DNA of 64,000 bases from Sphingomonadales bacterium (GCA_004173185.1 SEFZ01000015.1:1-64000), one strand, 5' to 3'; shown: positions 38,276 to 47,904, numbered from the stretch's first letter. Notes: generated by a model from the letters alone, not told the origin. Translations and numbers: made by a program.

Positions 38276-38363
38276 ATTTTCGCATGCACAGCATATCCCC
38301 ATCAAGAACGGGCATGATTCGGCGCGGTGCCGGATTGTGCCCGCCCGGGGGCGGGAGTTGGAA

Positions 38364-38765
38364 ATGAGTCTCTGGCGTATAGTGCGCCCGGCCATCGCCG
38401 GCGCGTTGCTCTTGTTCGGTGGTAGCGGCGCGACTGCGCAGCGGGCCGATCCGGTTGCCGCATTGCGCGTGATCGAGCGTGGCCAGTGGCAGCTCAAGGA
38501 CGCCACGGGCGCGGTGCGCAAGCTTTGCCTGACCAACCCGGCGGTTTTGCTCCAGATCCAGCACGGCAGCGCGCAGTGCCAGCAATTCATTCTGGAGAAT
38601 GGCCCGCGCGCGGCGACGGTCCGTTACACCTGTTCGGGGCACGGCCATGGCCGCACGACGCTGACCGTCGAAACCGGTAGGCTGTTGAGCATCGATACGC
38701 AGGGGGTCTCCGATGGATCGCCTTTTTCGGATCAATATGAAGGCCGTCTGCTCGGCGCTTGCTGA
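38364..38765 (+). CDS. DUF3617-like secreted protein
   Basis: 133 residues with a signal peptide (ending GGSGATAQ) and a small beta-rich domain: GQWQLKDATGAVRKLCLTNP, QCQQFILENGP, RYTCSGHGHGRTTL, LLSIDTQGVSDGSPF and a terminal Cys. Resembles sphingomonad proteins filed under DUF3617. Four cysteines suggest two disulfides. The ATG at 38364 opens the signal peptide, with GGGAG upstream. No role known. Confidence 0.72.
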   Translation: MSLWRIVRPAIAGALLLFGGSGATAQRADPVAALRVIERGQWQLKDATGAVRKLCLTNPAVLLQIQHGSAQCQQFILENGPRAATVRYTCSGHGHGRTTLTVETGRLLSIDTQGVSDGSPFSDQYEGRLLGAC

Positions 38766-38862
38766 ACGCGTCCGGCTTTACGTTTTCTTCATCGCCGGCG
38801 CGCTACCGTGGAGTCGCTCCTTCTTGGAGCCTTCCTCTCTGGCACGGTTTTCCCCTGAACCT

Positions 38863-38887
38863 GGGTCGCTCTCGGGCGACCCATTTT
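38863..38887 (+). terminator. Probable terminator or leader hairpin before queC
   Basis: GGGTCGC / GCGACCC stem with a 6-nt loop, followed by ATTTTGATT, 35 nt before the queC ATG. A second, longer-range pairing (ACCGTG near 38806 with CACGGT near 38842) precedes it. Confidence 0.6.
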
Positions 38888-38921
38888 GATTCGGGGCGCA
38901 GAAACGTCTAGCGACCTTCGC

Positions 38922-39605
38922 ATGACTGATAGCGTAGCGATTATACTTATTTCCGGCGGCCTCGATTCGATGGTGAGCGCCGCGCGTGCGAAGGAAGACG
39001 GGCACCGGCTGCTCGCGCTTTCGATAGACTATAATCAGCGGCACCAGGTCGAACTCGCGGCGGCGCGGCGGATCTCGGCGATGCTGGGTGCCGAGCGCCA
39101 TGTCGTGATGCCGCTGGATTTGCGTGCATTTGGCGGGTCCGCGCTGACTGCGGATATCGACGTGCCGAAAAGCGGCGTCGGATCCGATATTCCGATCACC
39201 TATGTGCCTGCGCGCAACACGATCTTCCTGAGCCTCGCGCTTGGCTGGGCCGAAGCGGCGGGCGCCCGTGACATCTATATCGGGGTCAATGCGCTCGATT
39301 ATTCGGGCTATCCCGATTGCCGTCCCGAATTCATCGAGGGATTCGAGAAACTGGCCGAGCTGGCGACCAAGGCGGGCGTGGAAGGCGAACCCTTCCGCAT
39401 CCAGGCGCCGCTCCAGAACATGACCAAGGCCGATATCGTCCGCGAAGCCGCCCGGCTGGGGCTCGACGCGGGGATGAGCTGGTCGTGCTACGATCCTGCA
39501 CCGGGCGGCGTGCATTGCGGCCTGTGCGATAGCTGCCGCCTGCGCATCAAGGGCTTTGAGGAAGCGGGAATCGCCGACCCGACGCGGTACGCGCAGGGAA
39601 TTTAG
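38922..39605 (+). CDS. queC: 7-cyano-7-deazaguanine synthase
   Basis: Converts CDG to preQ0 in queuosine biosynthesis, using ATP and ammonia. The 227 residues contain the PP-loop SGGLDSM near the N-terminus, [30 protein letters not shown], and C-terminal zinc cysteines ([18 protein letters not shown]). The ATG at 38922 follows the leader hairpin. queE follows 3 bp after its stop, so both are one operon. Confidence 0.97.
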   Translation: MTDSVAIILISGGLDSMVSAARAKEDGHRLLALSIDYNQRHQVELAAARRISAMLGAERHVVMPLDLRAFGGSALTADIDVPKSGVGSDIPITYVPARNTIFLSLALGWAEAAGARDIYIGVNALDYSGYPDCRPEFIEGFEKLAELATKAGVEGEPFRIQAPLQNMTKADIVREAARLGLDAGMSWSCYDPAPGGVHCGLCDSCRLRIKGFEEAGIADPTRYAQGI

Positions 39606-39608
39606 AAG

Positions 39609-40241
39609 ATGACATATGCCGTAAAGGAGATGTTCCTCACGCTACAGGGCGAGGGGGTGAATGCCGGTGCGCGCGCGGTGTTTGTGCGGTTTGCCGGGTG
39701 CAATCTCTGGTCGGGCCGCGAACAGGACCGGAGCGCGGCGGTGTGCAAATTCTGCGACACGGATTTCGTCGGCACCGATGGCGCGGGGGGCGGCAAGTTC
39801 GCCGATGCCGAAGCGCTTGCCGATGCGGTGGTCGGTCATTGGGGCGAAGGGATGGAGCGCCGCTTCGTGGTGCTCACCGGGGGCGAGCCGATGCTCCAGG
39901 TCGACGATGCGCTGATCGATGCGCTTCATGCCCGCGGTTTTCGCATCGCGATCGAGAGCAACGGCACGATCGCAGCGCACCCCGGCATCGACTGGGTGTG
40001 CGTCAGCCCCAAAGCGGGGAGCGAAGTCGTCCAGCGGGTCGGCGATGAACTCAAGCTGGTCTGGCCACAGCCGGGCAGCGATATCGAGGATATAGAAAGC
40101 TGGGACTTCGCCCATTTCCTGATCCAGCCGCTCGACAGTGCCGAGGCCGAAGCGAATGTTCAGGCCGCGCTCGCGCTCGCGATGGCGCGGCCCAAATGGC
40201 GCCTGTCACTACAGACGCACAAGCTGCTCGGGCTGCGCTAA
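39609..40241 (+). CDS. queE: 7-carboxy-7-deazaguanine synthase (radical SAM)
   Basis: Radical-SAM enzyme that forms CDG from 6-carboxytetrahydropterin. The 210 residues start with YAVKEMFLTLQGEGVNAG; the cluster motif is CNLWSGREQ...AVCKFC, i.e. Cys-X14-Cys-X2-Cys, the expanded form typical of proteobacterial QueE. TGGEPMLQVD and IAIESNGT bind SAM. Overlap-free 3-bp spacing to queC. queD is not in the window. Confidence 0.97.
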   Translation: MTYAVKEMFLTLQGEGVNAGARAVFVRFAGCNLWSGREQDRSAAVCKFCDTDFVGTDGAGGGKFADAEALADAVVGHWGEGMERRFVVLTGGEPMLQVDDALIDALHARGFRIAIESNGTIAAHPGIDWVCVSPKAGSEVVQRVGDELKLVWPQPGSDIEDIESWDFAHFLIQPLDSAEAEANVQAALALAMARPKWRLSLQTHKLLGLR

Positions 40242-40263
40242 CCTAGCCCTAGCTTCGCAGGGT

Positions 40264-40956
40264 TCACCCTTTGCTGGGGAAGGGGCCGCATTTCTTCTCG
40301 ACGTACGAATCCTTCTTCCAGCACTTGTCGTTGCTGAACGGCGGAAGCTTGCCCGTCACGTGAATCATATGCGGCTGATATTGATAGACGCCGGGCCGAT
40401 ATTGCTCGCCCCATGAGCGCAGGCTCTCGCGCAGTTCCCGCATCCGGGTCTCGGCGAGATTGCCGAACTTGCCGGGGCGGGTGAACAGCGCGTCGCGGCC
40501 GATCGAGCCCGAGGTCTGGCAGAAGGAAAGCTGGCCGCCAACGGTCGAGAAACCCGAATAGACGCGGGTGCCGAACTTATCGAGCTCGGTCTGGCCTGCC
40601 TTTTTGTTCGGAGCGACGCGGACGAAATATTTTTCGAGCACGTTATAGGAATCGCGCAGCTCGATCGCGTGATCCTTGAGCAGGGTGTTGTAATAATCGA
40701 GCGTCAGCAGCGTCGGCTCGAACTGGCATTGCAGCGCCGCGACATTGAGCGCTGCGCGCAGGTTCCAGACAAGCGCGGCACGCAGTTCATTCTGCGTCGC
40801 GCCGGGCATTGCTGGCCCGATCATCCCCGGCTCGGAGCCCGTGACGGGGCCTGCCTTCAGATCGACAGGCTTGATGAAGAATTGCGCTGATGCGGGAGCG
40901 GCGGCGAACAGGCCGGCTCCCAAGGTCAACGCGAATACAATACGCGGAACGAGCAT
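40264..40956 (-). CDS. Secreted protein of unknown function
   Basis: 230 residues with a signal peptide (cleavage near PASAQ). The mature part is mixed alpha/beta with a helical core (ATQNELRAALVWNLRAALNVAAL) and four cysteines (LQCQFE, SFCQTS, KCWKKD, KKCGPF). It does not match a family I can name, though its layout looks typical for a sphingomonad periplasmic protein. Convergent with queE, 22 bp apart. No operon partner. Confidence 0.75.
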   Translation of the reverse strand: MLVPRIVFALTLGAGLFAAAPASAQFFIKPVDLKAGPVTGSEPGMIGPAMPGATQNELRAALVWNLRAALNVAALQCQFEPTLLTLDYYNTLLKDHAIELRDSYNVLEKYFVRVAPNKKAGQTELDKFGTRVYSGFSTVGGQLSFCQTSGSIGRDALFTRPGKFGNLAETRMRELRESLRSWGEQYRPGVYQYQPHMIHVTGKLPPFSNDKCWKKDSYVEKKCGPFPSKG

Positions 40957-41144
40957 CTTGCCCTCTACTCTAACTATGTGGCGCCACGCCTAAGGGTTTT
41001 CGACTCGCTGCCATAGTCCCTTTTTTGGGACAGGCTGGACAGTGCGGGTCAAAGGCCCCCCGGCCGATACCAAGGCGATATCATCGGTTGGAGGCCAGAA
41101 TGGGGCGCGGTGCGGCGAGCCGAGGATCGTCAACGGGCAAAAGA

Positions 41145-41176
41145 AAAGGGCCGCCCGGTTGCCCGGGCGGCCCTTT
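41145..41176 (-). terminator. Intrinsic terminator of the small lipoprotein gene
   Basis: Stem AAAGGGCCGCCCGG / CCGGGCGGCCCTTT with a 4-nt loop; on the minus strand it is followed by TTCTTTT. Confidence 0.88.
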
Positions 41177-41199
41177 GTCCAACTCACGCTTGCGCGTGA

Positions 41200-41430
41200 T
41201 TACATGGCGTTGCCAGTGGTGTTGGTCGTCGTGGTCGTGGTCGACTCGACAACGTTGCCCATCGGAGCAGCTGCGTCGATGTTGGTCGTGACCATCGTGT
41301 CGGTCGAGGTCACGTTCTCAACCGGAACGACTTCGGTGGTGTTCGTGACGTTCGTGGTCTCGGTGCTGGTGCAAGCCGAGGCGAGGAGAGCGGCGCCAAC
41401 GATGGCGACGGTGGAGATGACTGCACGCAT
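41200..41430 (-). CDS. Thr/Asn-rich small lipoprotein
   Basis: 76 residues with a lipoprotein signal peptide (VAIVGAALLASAC, Cys20 as lipidation site). The mature part is very rich in Thr, Asn and Val (TSTETTNVTNTTEVVPVEN, STTTTTTNTTGN) and is likely disordered. It has its own terminator. Similar entericidin-like small lipoproteins occur in many Gram-negatives, but the sequence is too simple to assign. Confidence 0.75.
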   Translation of the reverse strand: MRAVISTVAIVGAALLASACTSTETTNVTNTTEVVPVENVTSTDTMVTTNIDAAAPMGNVVESTTTTTTNTTGNAM

Positions 41431-41526
41431 TTGAATAGCTCCCTAGATATATGGATTTGGCACAGCGAACGCCGTGAATAACCCAAACCGTGATAGGCAT
41501 TAGACGTTTCGGGGCTGCGTCTCAAG

Positions 41527-42189
41527 TCACGATTTCGACATTTCCACAGACAATGCGTCCAAAAAAGGCGGAAAAGTGGCGGAAAGCGCCGCGTCAAACG
41601 CGGCTGCCGTAACGTCAAGTCCCAGAGCGGCGGCGCTGGTCACGGGGAATTCTGGGATGCCACAGGGCACGATTCCGCCAAAATGCGTTAGGTCTGGGTT
41701 CAGGTTCACGGCGAAACCGTGGAGCGTTACCCATTGGCGGATGCGCACCCCGATCGCGCCGATCTTGGCCTCCCGCCCGCTTTGATCGATCGTCCAGATG
41801 CCGATCCGGCCGGGCGCGCGAAACGCCTCGATCCCAAATGTGCCGAGCGCCGCGATCACCCAGCCTTCGAGCGCATGGACATAGCAGCGCACGTCGCGGC
41901 GGCGTTCGCGCAGATCCATTACGATATAGCCGATTCGCTGGCCCGGGCCGTGATAGGTGTAGCGCCCGCCACGCCCGGTCTTGTACACCGGGAAGCGCGC
42001 CGCATCGATCAGCTCCGTCGGGTCATTGGCGCTGGTGCCGGCAGTGTAGACCGGCGGATGCTCGAGCAGCCAGACAAGTTCGCGCGCTTCACGCGCGGTC
42101 ACCGCCGCTGCGCGTGCCTCCATCGCTGCGAGAGCTTCTCCATAGTCGATCGGTGCAGGCTCGACCCGCCATTCGATATCCGCGTTCAT
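41527..42189 (-). CDS. lipB: Lipoyl(octanoyl) transferase
   Basis: Moves octanoyl from ACP to lipoyl domains. The 220 residues have [16 protein letters not shown], the [19 protein letters not shown] block, [20 protein letters not shown] with the conserved lysine, and the catalytic Cys in GGIVPCGIP. The ATG at 42189 precedes [12 protein letters not shown]; longer readings would run into the divergent membrane-protein promoter. Monocistronic. Confidence 0.96.
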   Translation of the reverse strand: MNADIEWRVEPAPIDYGEALAAMEARAAAVTAREARELVWLLEHPPVYTAGTSANDPTELIDAARFPVYKTGRGGRYTYHGPGQRIGYIVMDLRERRRDVRCYVHALEGWVIAALGTFGIEAFRAPGRIGIWTIDQSGREAKIGAIGVRIRQWVTLHGFAVNLNPDLTHFGGIVPCGIPEFPVTSAAALGLDVTAAAFDAALSATFPPFLDALSVEMSKS

Positions 42190-42302
42190 CCCGTTCGCGA
42201 TTGCGCGTTCACACGGATTTACGCAAGCATTGGCAATATATTGCGCGGCGGCTAACACACGGCCCACGGGATAGCACCGACGGACGGGAGACGGGCAGGG
42301 TA

Positions 42303-43136
42303 ATGGTGAAAATGGGCACCGTCTGGGACCGGACGGCGGAATTTCTGAGTGACAACATCGCCGCGCTCGTGCCGCTCGCGTTGCTGGCATTCTTCGTGCC
42401 CGCATCGATCGAGGGCAGTTTCCAGCCAGCAATGGCGGGCGCGAGCACCGGGCTGATCTTGACGCTCCAGCTCGTCCAGCTCGCTTTCGGAATTCTGTCG
42501 CTTTGGGGGATGCTTGTCGTCACCGCGATGGCGCTCGACGATGCGCAGAGCGACAATGCGGGCAAGCTTGCGGGCCAGCGCCTGCCCGCCGCTCTGGTCG
42601 TCTCGCTTGTTACCTTCGTTGCGATGCTGTTGCTGTTTCTGCCGATCACCATCGCACTGGCCACCAGTGGCGTGGATATGCTGGCGATCGCGCAGGGCCG
42701 TGATTTCGATATGAGCACCGGTTCTGCCGGGTTTGTCGCAATTTACCTGATCGTGCTTTTCCCTTTGATGTTGTGGCTGTGTGCCCGGCTGATCGTCGTG
42801 CTTCCGGTGATCGTGCGCGAAGGCCGTTGGCTGAGTTCGATAACCCAATCGTGGAAGCTGACCCGCGGCATCGCCTTGCGCGTGATCGGCGTGATGATCC
42901 TGTTCGCGATGGTCGCCTGGGTTTCGATGCTTGCGGCCAATATGGTGTTTGGCAGTATCTTCGCGTTGATCGCCGGTGGTGACAGCGCGGGCATCTCGCT
43001 CTCGGGCGTGCTGACGTCGATCGTCGTGGCTGCGGTGCAGACCGGGTTCACCGTGCTGGTCCCCGCATTCACCACCAAGCTCTATCTGGCGGTGACCGCT
43101 GCCTGGGGCCTTGGCGAGCGACCGGCAGGGGCATGA
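42303..43136 (+). CDS. Polytopic membrane protein, first of a coupled pair
   Basis: 277 residues with about six hydrophobic helices, for example [34 protein letters not shown] and [17 protein letters not shown], and a central [21 protein letters not shown] segment. This resembles the glycerophosphodiesterase-type membrane domain seen in DUF7544/YciC-like proteins. Starts ATG at 42303 after GGGCAGGG. Its stop overlaps the next ATG. No enzyme domain is present. Substrate unknown. Confidence 0.75.
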   Translation: MVKMGTVWDRTAEFLSDNIAALVPLALLAFFVPASIEGSFQPAMAGASTGLILTLQLVQLAFGILSLWGMLVVTAMALDDAQSDNAGKLAGQRLPAALVVSLVTFVAMLLLFLPITIALATSGVDMLAIAQGRDFDMSTGSAGFVAIYLIVLFPLMLWLCARLIVVLPVIVREGRWLSSITQSWKLTRGIALRVIGVMILFAMVAWVSMLAANMVFGSIFALIAGGDSAGISLSGVLTSIVVAAVQTGFTVLVPAFTTKLYLAVTAAWGLGERPAGA

Positions 43137-43870
43137 GGTTGTCCCTTTCCGGCGTGTTCGCCGATGCCGGAGCGATGTGGCGCAACCATCGCGACATATT
43201 GGGCGCCATCACCGGCGTGTTCTTCGTCGTTCCGATCCTCGGCATCCTGTTCCTGATGGCGCAGGGTGGCCTGCCCACCGATCCCGATCCGGTGAAGCTC
43301 AACGAAGCCGTGCAGAAATTCTACAGCGACAATCTGCTGTCGTTCCTGCTCGCCAACCTCATGATCGATTTCGGCACCTTCGCGGTGCTCATCCTGTTCC
43401 TCCAGCCGGGCAACCGGACGCTGGGCGAAACGCTGATGCTGGCTTTGCGCTGGCTGTTGCCGTTCATCGTGATCGACGTGATCGCGGCGATATTGTTCGG
43501 GGTCGGCGCATCGCTGTTCCTGCTGCCCGGTCTGTTCGCATTCGGGCGAACCTGGCTTGCCGCGCCTGCGCTCGCCGCCAATCCCGAACAGGGCATGCTG
43601 GGTGCGTTCCGTGAGGGCTGGCAACGCAGCAACGGACTGCGCTGGCTATTGCTGATCGGCGCGTCGGCAGCGACGATCCTCATCGCGATATTCGTGATCC
43701 TGCTCGGCAGCATCCTGCTCGGCATGGTCGCGTCAGCGGCGGGCGACAACCAGCTCTTCGAGATGACCGGCTATGTGCTGATCGCGATCATCGGCGGCAT
43801 CGCCTGGGTGACGACGGCGCTGATTCGCGTCTCCGCTTATCGCCGCACCGAACCCAGGCAGGGAATCTGA
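43133..43870 (+). CDS. Polytopic membrane protein, second of a coupled pair
   Basis: 245 residues with about six helices (GVFFVVPILGILFLMAQG, LANLMIDFGTFAVLILFL, ILIAIFVILLGSILLGM). It contains GAFREGWQRSNGLRWLLLIG, which is the same 'helix-amphipathic-helix' pattern as [11 protein letters not shown] in the first gene. The two appear distantly related. ATGA overlap with the first gene. The 3' end overlaps the convergent GNAT gene by 34 bp. Confidence 0.75.
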   Translation: MRLSLSGVFADAGAMWRNHRDILGAITGVFFVVPILGILFLMAQGGLPTDPDPVKLNEAVQKFYSDNLLSFLLANLMIDFGTFAVLILFLQPGNRTLGETLMLALRWLLPFIVIDVIAAILFGVGASLFLLPGLFAFGRTWLAAPALAANPEQGMLGAFREGWQRSNGLRWLLLIGASAATILIAIFVILLGSILLGMVASAAGDNQLFEMTGYVLIAIIGGIAWVTTALIRVSAYRRTEPRQGI

Positions 43871-44433
43871 GGCGCGGTGTCTGCGGGCAGCAAGCCCAGC
43901 AGGCGCGGATCGGGAAACGTCTCCAGCGTGCGCTTGGTCGGCACGAAGCCGTGGCGGCGATAGAAAGACAGCGCACTCGGATGGTCGAGCGTGCAGGTGT
44001 GCACCGCGACGCGGTTCACATCCTTGCGCCACGCAAAGGCCAAAGCATGGCCCATCAGCCAATTGCCATGTCCCTTGCCGCTAAGCTCAGGCACCAGCCC
44101 GAAATAGACGAGATTGCAGGTGCCCTCGGTTCGGAAATCGAGCTCGATCATGCCGATCTCGATGCCGGCGCGATCCACCGCCGCGTAAATCTCGACCTTG
44201 GGGTCGTCGATGATCGCGCGGAGCCGCTCGTCTTCCATCGCCAGCCGCGAATACCAGAGCCACGGCCCGCCGACGCGGCGGAACAGCGCAAGGTAGCGGG
44301 CGCTCTCGGGCGCGATCCAGTGCGACAAGCGGAAGGGCGATTGGGGCAAGGGCCGGGGACGCGGGCGCTCAGCCATCTCCATCGCAGTGACCACTGCGGC
44401 GAGCTGGTCGGCGGGGACCGGGATCAGGCCCAT
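43837..44433 (-). CDS. GNAT family N-acetyltransferase
   Basis: 198 residues. The acetyltransferase core is IGMIELDFRTEGTCNLVYFGLVP, then GKGHGNWLMGHALAFAW (pyrophosphate-binding turn) and CTLDHPSALSFYRRHGFVP. Upstream, 4 bp away on the same strand, is hemF, so they form an operon. It may acetylate a small amine; the substrate is unknown. The long 3' overlap (34 bp) with the membrane protein gene is unusual. Confidence 0.87.
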   Translation of the reverse strand: MGLIPVPADQLAAVVTAMEMAERPRPRPLPQSPFRLSHWIAPESARYLALFRRVGGPWLWYSRLAMEDERLRAIIDDPKVEIYAAVDRAGIEIGMIELDFRTEGTCNLVYFGLVPELSGKGHGNWLMGHALAFAWRKDVNRVAVHTCTLDHPSALSFYRRHGFVPTKRTLETFPDPRLLGLLPADTAPQIPCLGSVRR

Positions 44434-44437
44434 GCGG

Positions 44438-45280
44438 TCAGGCCCAAGCAGCCACCGGCGGCAGGCTCATCAGAATCGCGTCCACATTGCCCCCCGTCTT
44501 CAGCCCGAACAGGGTTCCTCTATCGTAGATCAGGTTAAATTCCGCATAGCGCCCGCGCCATTCGAGCTGCTGCTGCTTGTCGGCATCGGTGAACGGCAAC
44601 GCCATCCGCCGCCGCACGATTCGCGGAAACGCATCGAGGAAGGTGCGCCCGACGTCCTGGGTGAAGGCGAAATTCGCATCCCAGTCGCTATCGAGGTGAT
44701 CGTAGAAAATCCCGCCGACGCCGCGATGGACCTTGCGGTGGGGGATGTAGAAATACTCGTCCGCCCATTCCTTGAAGCGCGGATAATGCGCCGGATCGTG
44801 CGCGTCGCACGCGGTTTTGAACGCCGCGTGGAATTCGTCGGTATCCTCGGCATAGGGAATCGGCGGATTGAGATCCGCACCGCCGCCGAACCAGCGCTTG
44901 GTGGTGCACAGGAAGCGCGTGTTCATATGCACTGCCGGCACATGCGGGTTCGCCATATGCGCGACGAGGCTGATGCCGGTAGCGAAAAAGCTGGGGTCTT
45001 CGCCCGCGCCGTGGATGGTCTTGGCGAAATCGCCCTCGAAAGCGCCGCCGACGGTCGAGACGTTGACCCCGACCTTTTCGAAGACCTTGCCCTTCATCAC
45101 CCCGCGAACGCCGCCGCCACCGGGCTCGCCCGAAGGATCGATGCGGTCCCAGGGGGTATATTCGAACCTGGCGTCCGATCCGGCTTCGGCTTCGATGGCT
45201 TCGAATTCGGCGCAGATCTGATCGCGCAGCGATTCGAACCAGGTGCGTGCGGTTTGCTGTTGGGTGTCGAGCGGCTTCAT
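44438..45280 (-). CDS. hemF: Oxygen-dependent coproporphyrinogen III oxidase
   Basis: Aerobic heme synthesis step to protoporphyrinogen IX. The 280 residues carry the family signatures: GEPGGGGVRGVMKGKVFEKV, SLVAHMANPHVPAVHMNTRF, WFGGGADLNPPIPY, the YPRFKEWADEYFYIPHRK segment, GVGGIFYD and RGRYAEFNLIYDRGTLFGLK. Ends 4 bp before the GNAT gene. trmL lies upstream with 126 bp between. Confidence 0.97.
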   Translation of the reverse strand: MKPLDTQQQTARTWFESLRDQICAEFEAIEAEAGSDARFEYTPWDRIDPSGEPGGGGVRGVMKGKVFEKVGVNVSTVGGAFEGDFAKTIHGAGEDPSFFATGISLVAHMANPHVPAVHMNTRFLCTTKRWFGGGADLNPPIPYAEDTDEFHAAFKTACDAHDPAHYPRFKEWADEYFYIPHRKVHRGVGGIFYDHLDSDWDANFAFTQDVGRTFLDAFPRIVRRRMALPFTDADKQQQLEWRGRYAEFNLIYDRGTLFGLKTGGNVDAILMSLPPVAAWA

Positions 45281-45406
45281 GGCGCTTTCCCTATCCGCAG
45301 CCGGGCCACGAAGTCGAGCGGACAGAATGTCTCACTGTGATCGACGATGCGCGCCAAAACCCCGGCCGTGTGCCCCGCGATGCAGCTCGCAGCGGCTTGG
45401 CGCGGC

Positions 45407-45865
45407 TTATTCGGCCGTGGAAGGCCAGCCATTGGTTTGCCGAATCGCTTCCGCCAGCGCGATTCCCGCCGAAACGCCCAGGTTGAGCGAGCGCACCGCC
45501 GGGTTGATCGCGATGCGCACCACCTGATCGGCGCACAGATGCACATAATCCGGCGCGCCTGCGCTTTCCGATCCGAACAACAGCGTATCTTCGGCCTCTA
45601 ACGCTGTCTGGTGCAGAAAATTGTCGCCCTTGGTCGAGAACAGGATCAGGCGGCCGGGCACCTGCGCGGCAAAGGCGTCCCAGTCTGCATGGCGCGTGAT
45701 TTCGACATGATCCTCATAGTCCATCGAGGATCGTTTGCGGCGCTTGTCGCTCCACGGGAAGCCCATCGGCTCGATCAGATCAACGCCTGCGCCAAAGCAT
45801 GCAGCGGTGCGCAGAACTGCCCCGACATTGCCGGCGATCTCGGGCTGGAAAAGGGCGATACGCAT
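45407..45865 (-). CDS. trmL: tRNA (cytidine(34)-2'-O)-methyltransferase
   Basis: SPOUT-class enzyme that methylates the wobble ribose of tRNA-Leu. The 152 residues begin MRIALFQPEIAGNVGAVLRT and contain LIEPMGFPWSDKRRKRSSMD, ILFSTKGDNFLHQTALEAED, the knot segment LLFGSESAGAPDYVH and a NPAVRSLNLGVSAGIALAEA end. Divergent from petA. Confidence 0.94.
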   Translation of the reverse strand: MRIALFQPEIAGNVGAVLRTAACFGAGVDLIEPMGFPWSDKRRKRSSMDYEDHVEITRHADWDAFAAQVPGRLILFSTKGDNFLHQTALEAEDTLLFGSESAGAPDYVHLCADQVVRIAINPAVRSLNLGVSAGIALAEAIRQTNGWPSTAE

Positions 45866-46036
45866 ATGCTTCCCCTAACGCCTCGGGCGGCAAGCTAACA
45901 AGGGCGTCAAAATGCAGTTGGCAAACCGCGCCCCCCGCGTCTATCAGCGCCCCAAGCCACCGGGGGCATCCGGGCGGCTCTTACGTCCGTACCCGCGCTT
46001 CGCCGTGGGAGAGTTATGAAGTGCAAGGGCTGAAGC

Positions 46037-46588
46037 ATGGTAACTGAAGTCGATCTGTCAGGACCGGAAAATCCGCGCCGCCGCGATTATCTGAACTACG
46101 CCGCGGTTTCCGTCGCGGCTGTGGGTGCAGGCGTTGTGGTGCTGCCGCTGGTCAATTCTATGAACCCCTCGGCCGACGTGTTGGCGCTTTCGAGCACCGA
46201 GATCGATCTGTCGGCGATCGAAGTGGGTCAGGCGATCAAAACGTCGTTCCGCAAGCAGCCGCTCTTCGTGCGCAATCTGACGCCGGCGGAAATCGCTCAG
46301 GCGGATGCTGTTGCGGTTTCGAGCCTGCGTGATCCGCAGTCGCTTGCGGACCGCACCAAGGAAGGCAAGCAGAACTGGCTGATTACGCTGGGCGTTTGCA
46401 CCCATCTCGGCTGCGTGCCGCTGGGTGCCGGCGAAGGTGAGAATCGCGGCCCGTTCGGCGGCTATTTCTGCCCGTGCCACGGCTCAGCATACGACACCGC
46501 CGGCCGCATTCGTTCGGGCCCGGCGCCGACGAACCTTACGGTTCCCGATTATGAATTCACGTCCGACACTGTCGTCGTGGTCGGTTGA
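46037..46588 (+). CDS. petA: Ubiquinol-cytochrome c reductase Rieske iron-sulfur subunit
   Basis: 183 residues. The N-terminus has a twin-arginine type signal anchor (NPRRRDYLNYAAVSVAAVGA) that stays as the membrane helix. The 2Fe-2S ligands are in CTHLGCVPLG and CPCHGSAYD, with a later GPAPTNLTVPDYEF. First of the bc1 operon; petB follows 11 bp on. Confidence 0.97.
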   Translation: MVTEVDLSGPENPRRRDYLNYAAVSVAAVGAGVVVLPLVNSMNPSADVLALSSTEIDLSAIEVGQAIKTSFRKQPLFVRNLTPAEIAQADAVAVSSLRDPQSLADRTKEGKQNWLITLGVCTHLGCVPLGAGEGENRGPFGGYFCPCHGSAYDTAGRIRSGPAPTNLTVPDYEFTSDTVVVVG

Positions 46589-46599
46589 GGTAGGCAGAC

Positions 46600-47889
46600 A
46601 TGAGCTTCCCCTGGGCAAAGCATTACGAACCGAAGAACCCGCTGATGCGGTATCTGGACGAGAAGCTCCCGCTTCCCCGGTTCGTCTATAACGCGGTCGG
46701 CGCCGGCTATCCGGTCCCCCGCAATCTCAATTATTTCTGGAACTTCGGCGTGCTCGCCGGGGTGGCGCTGATGATCCAGATCATCACCGGCATCGTGCTT
46801 GCGATGCATTTCCACTCCTCGGCCGCCGGTGCGTTCGAATCGGTCAATGTCGGCATCATGCGCGACGTTAATTCGGGCTGGCTCCTGCGTTTCGCGCACG
46901 CCAACGGCGCATCGATGTTCCTCGCCGTCATCTATCTCCACATGTTCCGCGGCCTGTATTACGGCTCGTACAAGGCGCCGCGCGAAATGGTGTGGCTGCT
47001 CGGCGTGGTCATCTTCCTGCTGACCATGGCGACTGCGTTCATGGGCTACGTGCTTCCCTGGGGCCAGATGAGCTTCTGGGGTGCGCAGGTCATCACGGGC
47101 TTCTTCTCGGCGATCCCGGTCGTCGGCGAATGGATCCGCGTGTGGCTGCTCGGCGGCTATGCGCCGGACGATGCCGCGCTGAACCGCTTCTTCTCGCTTC
47201 ACTATCTCCTGCCGTTCGTGATCCTCGGTGCAGTCATCCTGCACATCTGGGCACTGCACATTCCGGGTTCGTCGAACCCGACCGGCGTGGAAGTGAAGGG
47301 CGAGCAGGATACCGTTCCGTTCCACCCGTATTACACGGCGAAGGACGGCTTCGGGGTCGGCGTGTTCATGATCATCTGCTCGATCTTCATCTTCTTCCTG
47401 CCGGATTATCTGGGTCACGCGGATAACTATATCCCGGCGAACCCGCTCTCGACGCCGGCGCACATCGTGCCCGAATGGTATTTCTGGCCGTTCTACGCGA
47501 TCCTGCGCGCCTTCACCGCGGACTTCATCATCCCGGCGAAGCTGTGGGGCGTGGTGGCGATGTTCGGATCGATCCTGATCCTGTTCTTCCTGCCCTGGCT
47601 CGACAAATCGCCGGTGCGTTCGGCAAATTATCGCCCGATGTACCGCATCGCCTTCTGGGTGCTGGTGCTCGACGTGCTGGTGCTCGGCTATTGCGGTGGC
47701 TCGGCGGCAACGCCCGGCATCGTTATCGCCAGCCAGATCACTGCTGCTTATTATTTCGCGCACTTCCTGATCATCGTTCCGATCATCTCGCGCCTCGAAC
47801 AACCGAAGCCGCTGCCCAACTCGATCACCGAGTCTGTGCTGGCTAAGCATGGTGGTTCGCAGGTCACCGAGACGGCGCTGAGCGCGTAA
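46600..47889 (+). CDS. petB: Cytochrome b of the bc1 complex
   Basis: 429 residues and eight membrane helices. Heme-ligand histidines lie in the first four-helix bundle ([47 protein letters not shown]). Quinone-site motifs [15 protein letters not shown] and the PEWY loop ([13 protein letters not shown]) are intact. Middle gene of the bc1 operon; the spacing to petC is 15 bp. Confidence 0.98.
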   Translation: MSFPWAKHYEPKNPLMRYLDEKLPLPRFVYNAVGAGYPVPRNLNYFWNFGVLAGVALMIQIITGIVLAMHFHSSAAGAFESVNVGIMRDVNSGWLLRFAHANGASMFLAVIYLHMFRGLYYGSYKAPREMVWLLGVVIFLLTMATAFMGYVLPWGQMSFWGAQVITGFFSAIPVVGEWIRVWLLGGYAPDDAALNRFFSLHYLLPFVILGAVILHIWALHIPGSSNPTGVEVKGEQDTVPFHPYYTAKDGFGVGVFMIICSIFIFFLPDYLGHADNYIPANPLSTPAHIVPEWYFWPFYAILRAFTADFIIPAKLWGVVAMFGSILILFFLPWLDKSPVRSANYRPMYRIAFWVLVLDVLVLGYCGGSAATPGIVIASQITAAYYFAHFLIIVPIISRLEQPKPLPNSITESVLAKHGGSQVTETALSA

Positions 47890-47904
47890 GGGGAAAACAG
47901 GACA

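Noticed and set aside
45277..45546. 89-codon minus-strand frame between hemF and trmL
   Set aside because: Most of it overlaps trmL in another frame; the short unique part has no start codon or ribosome-binding site of its own.
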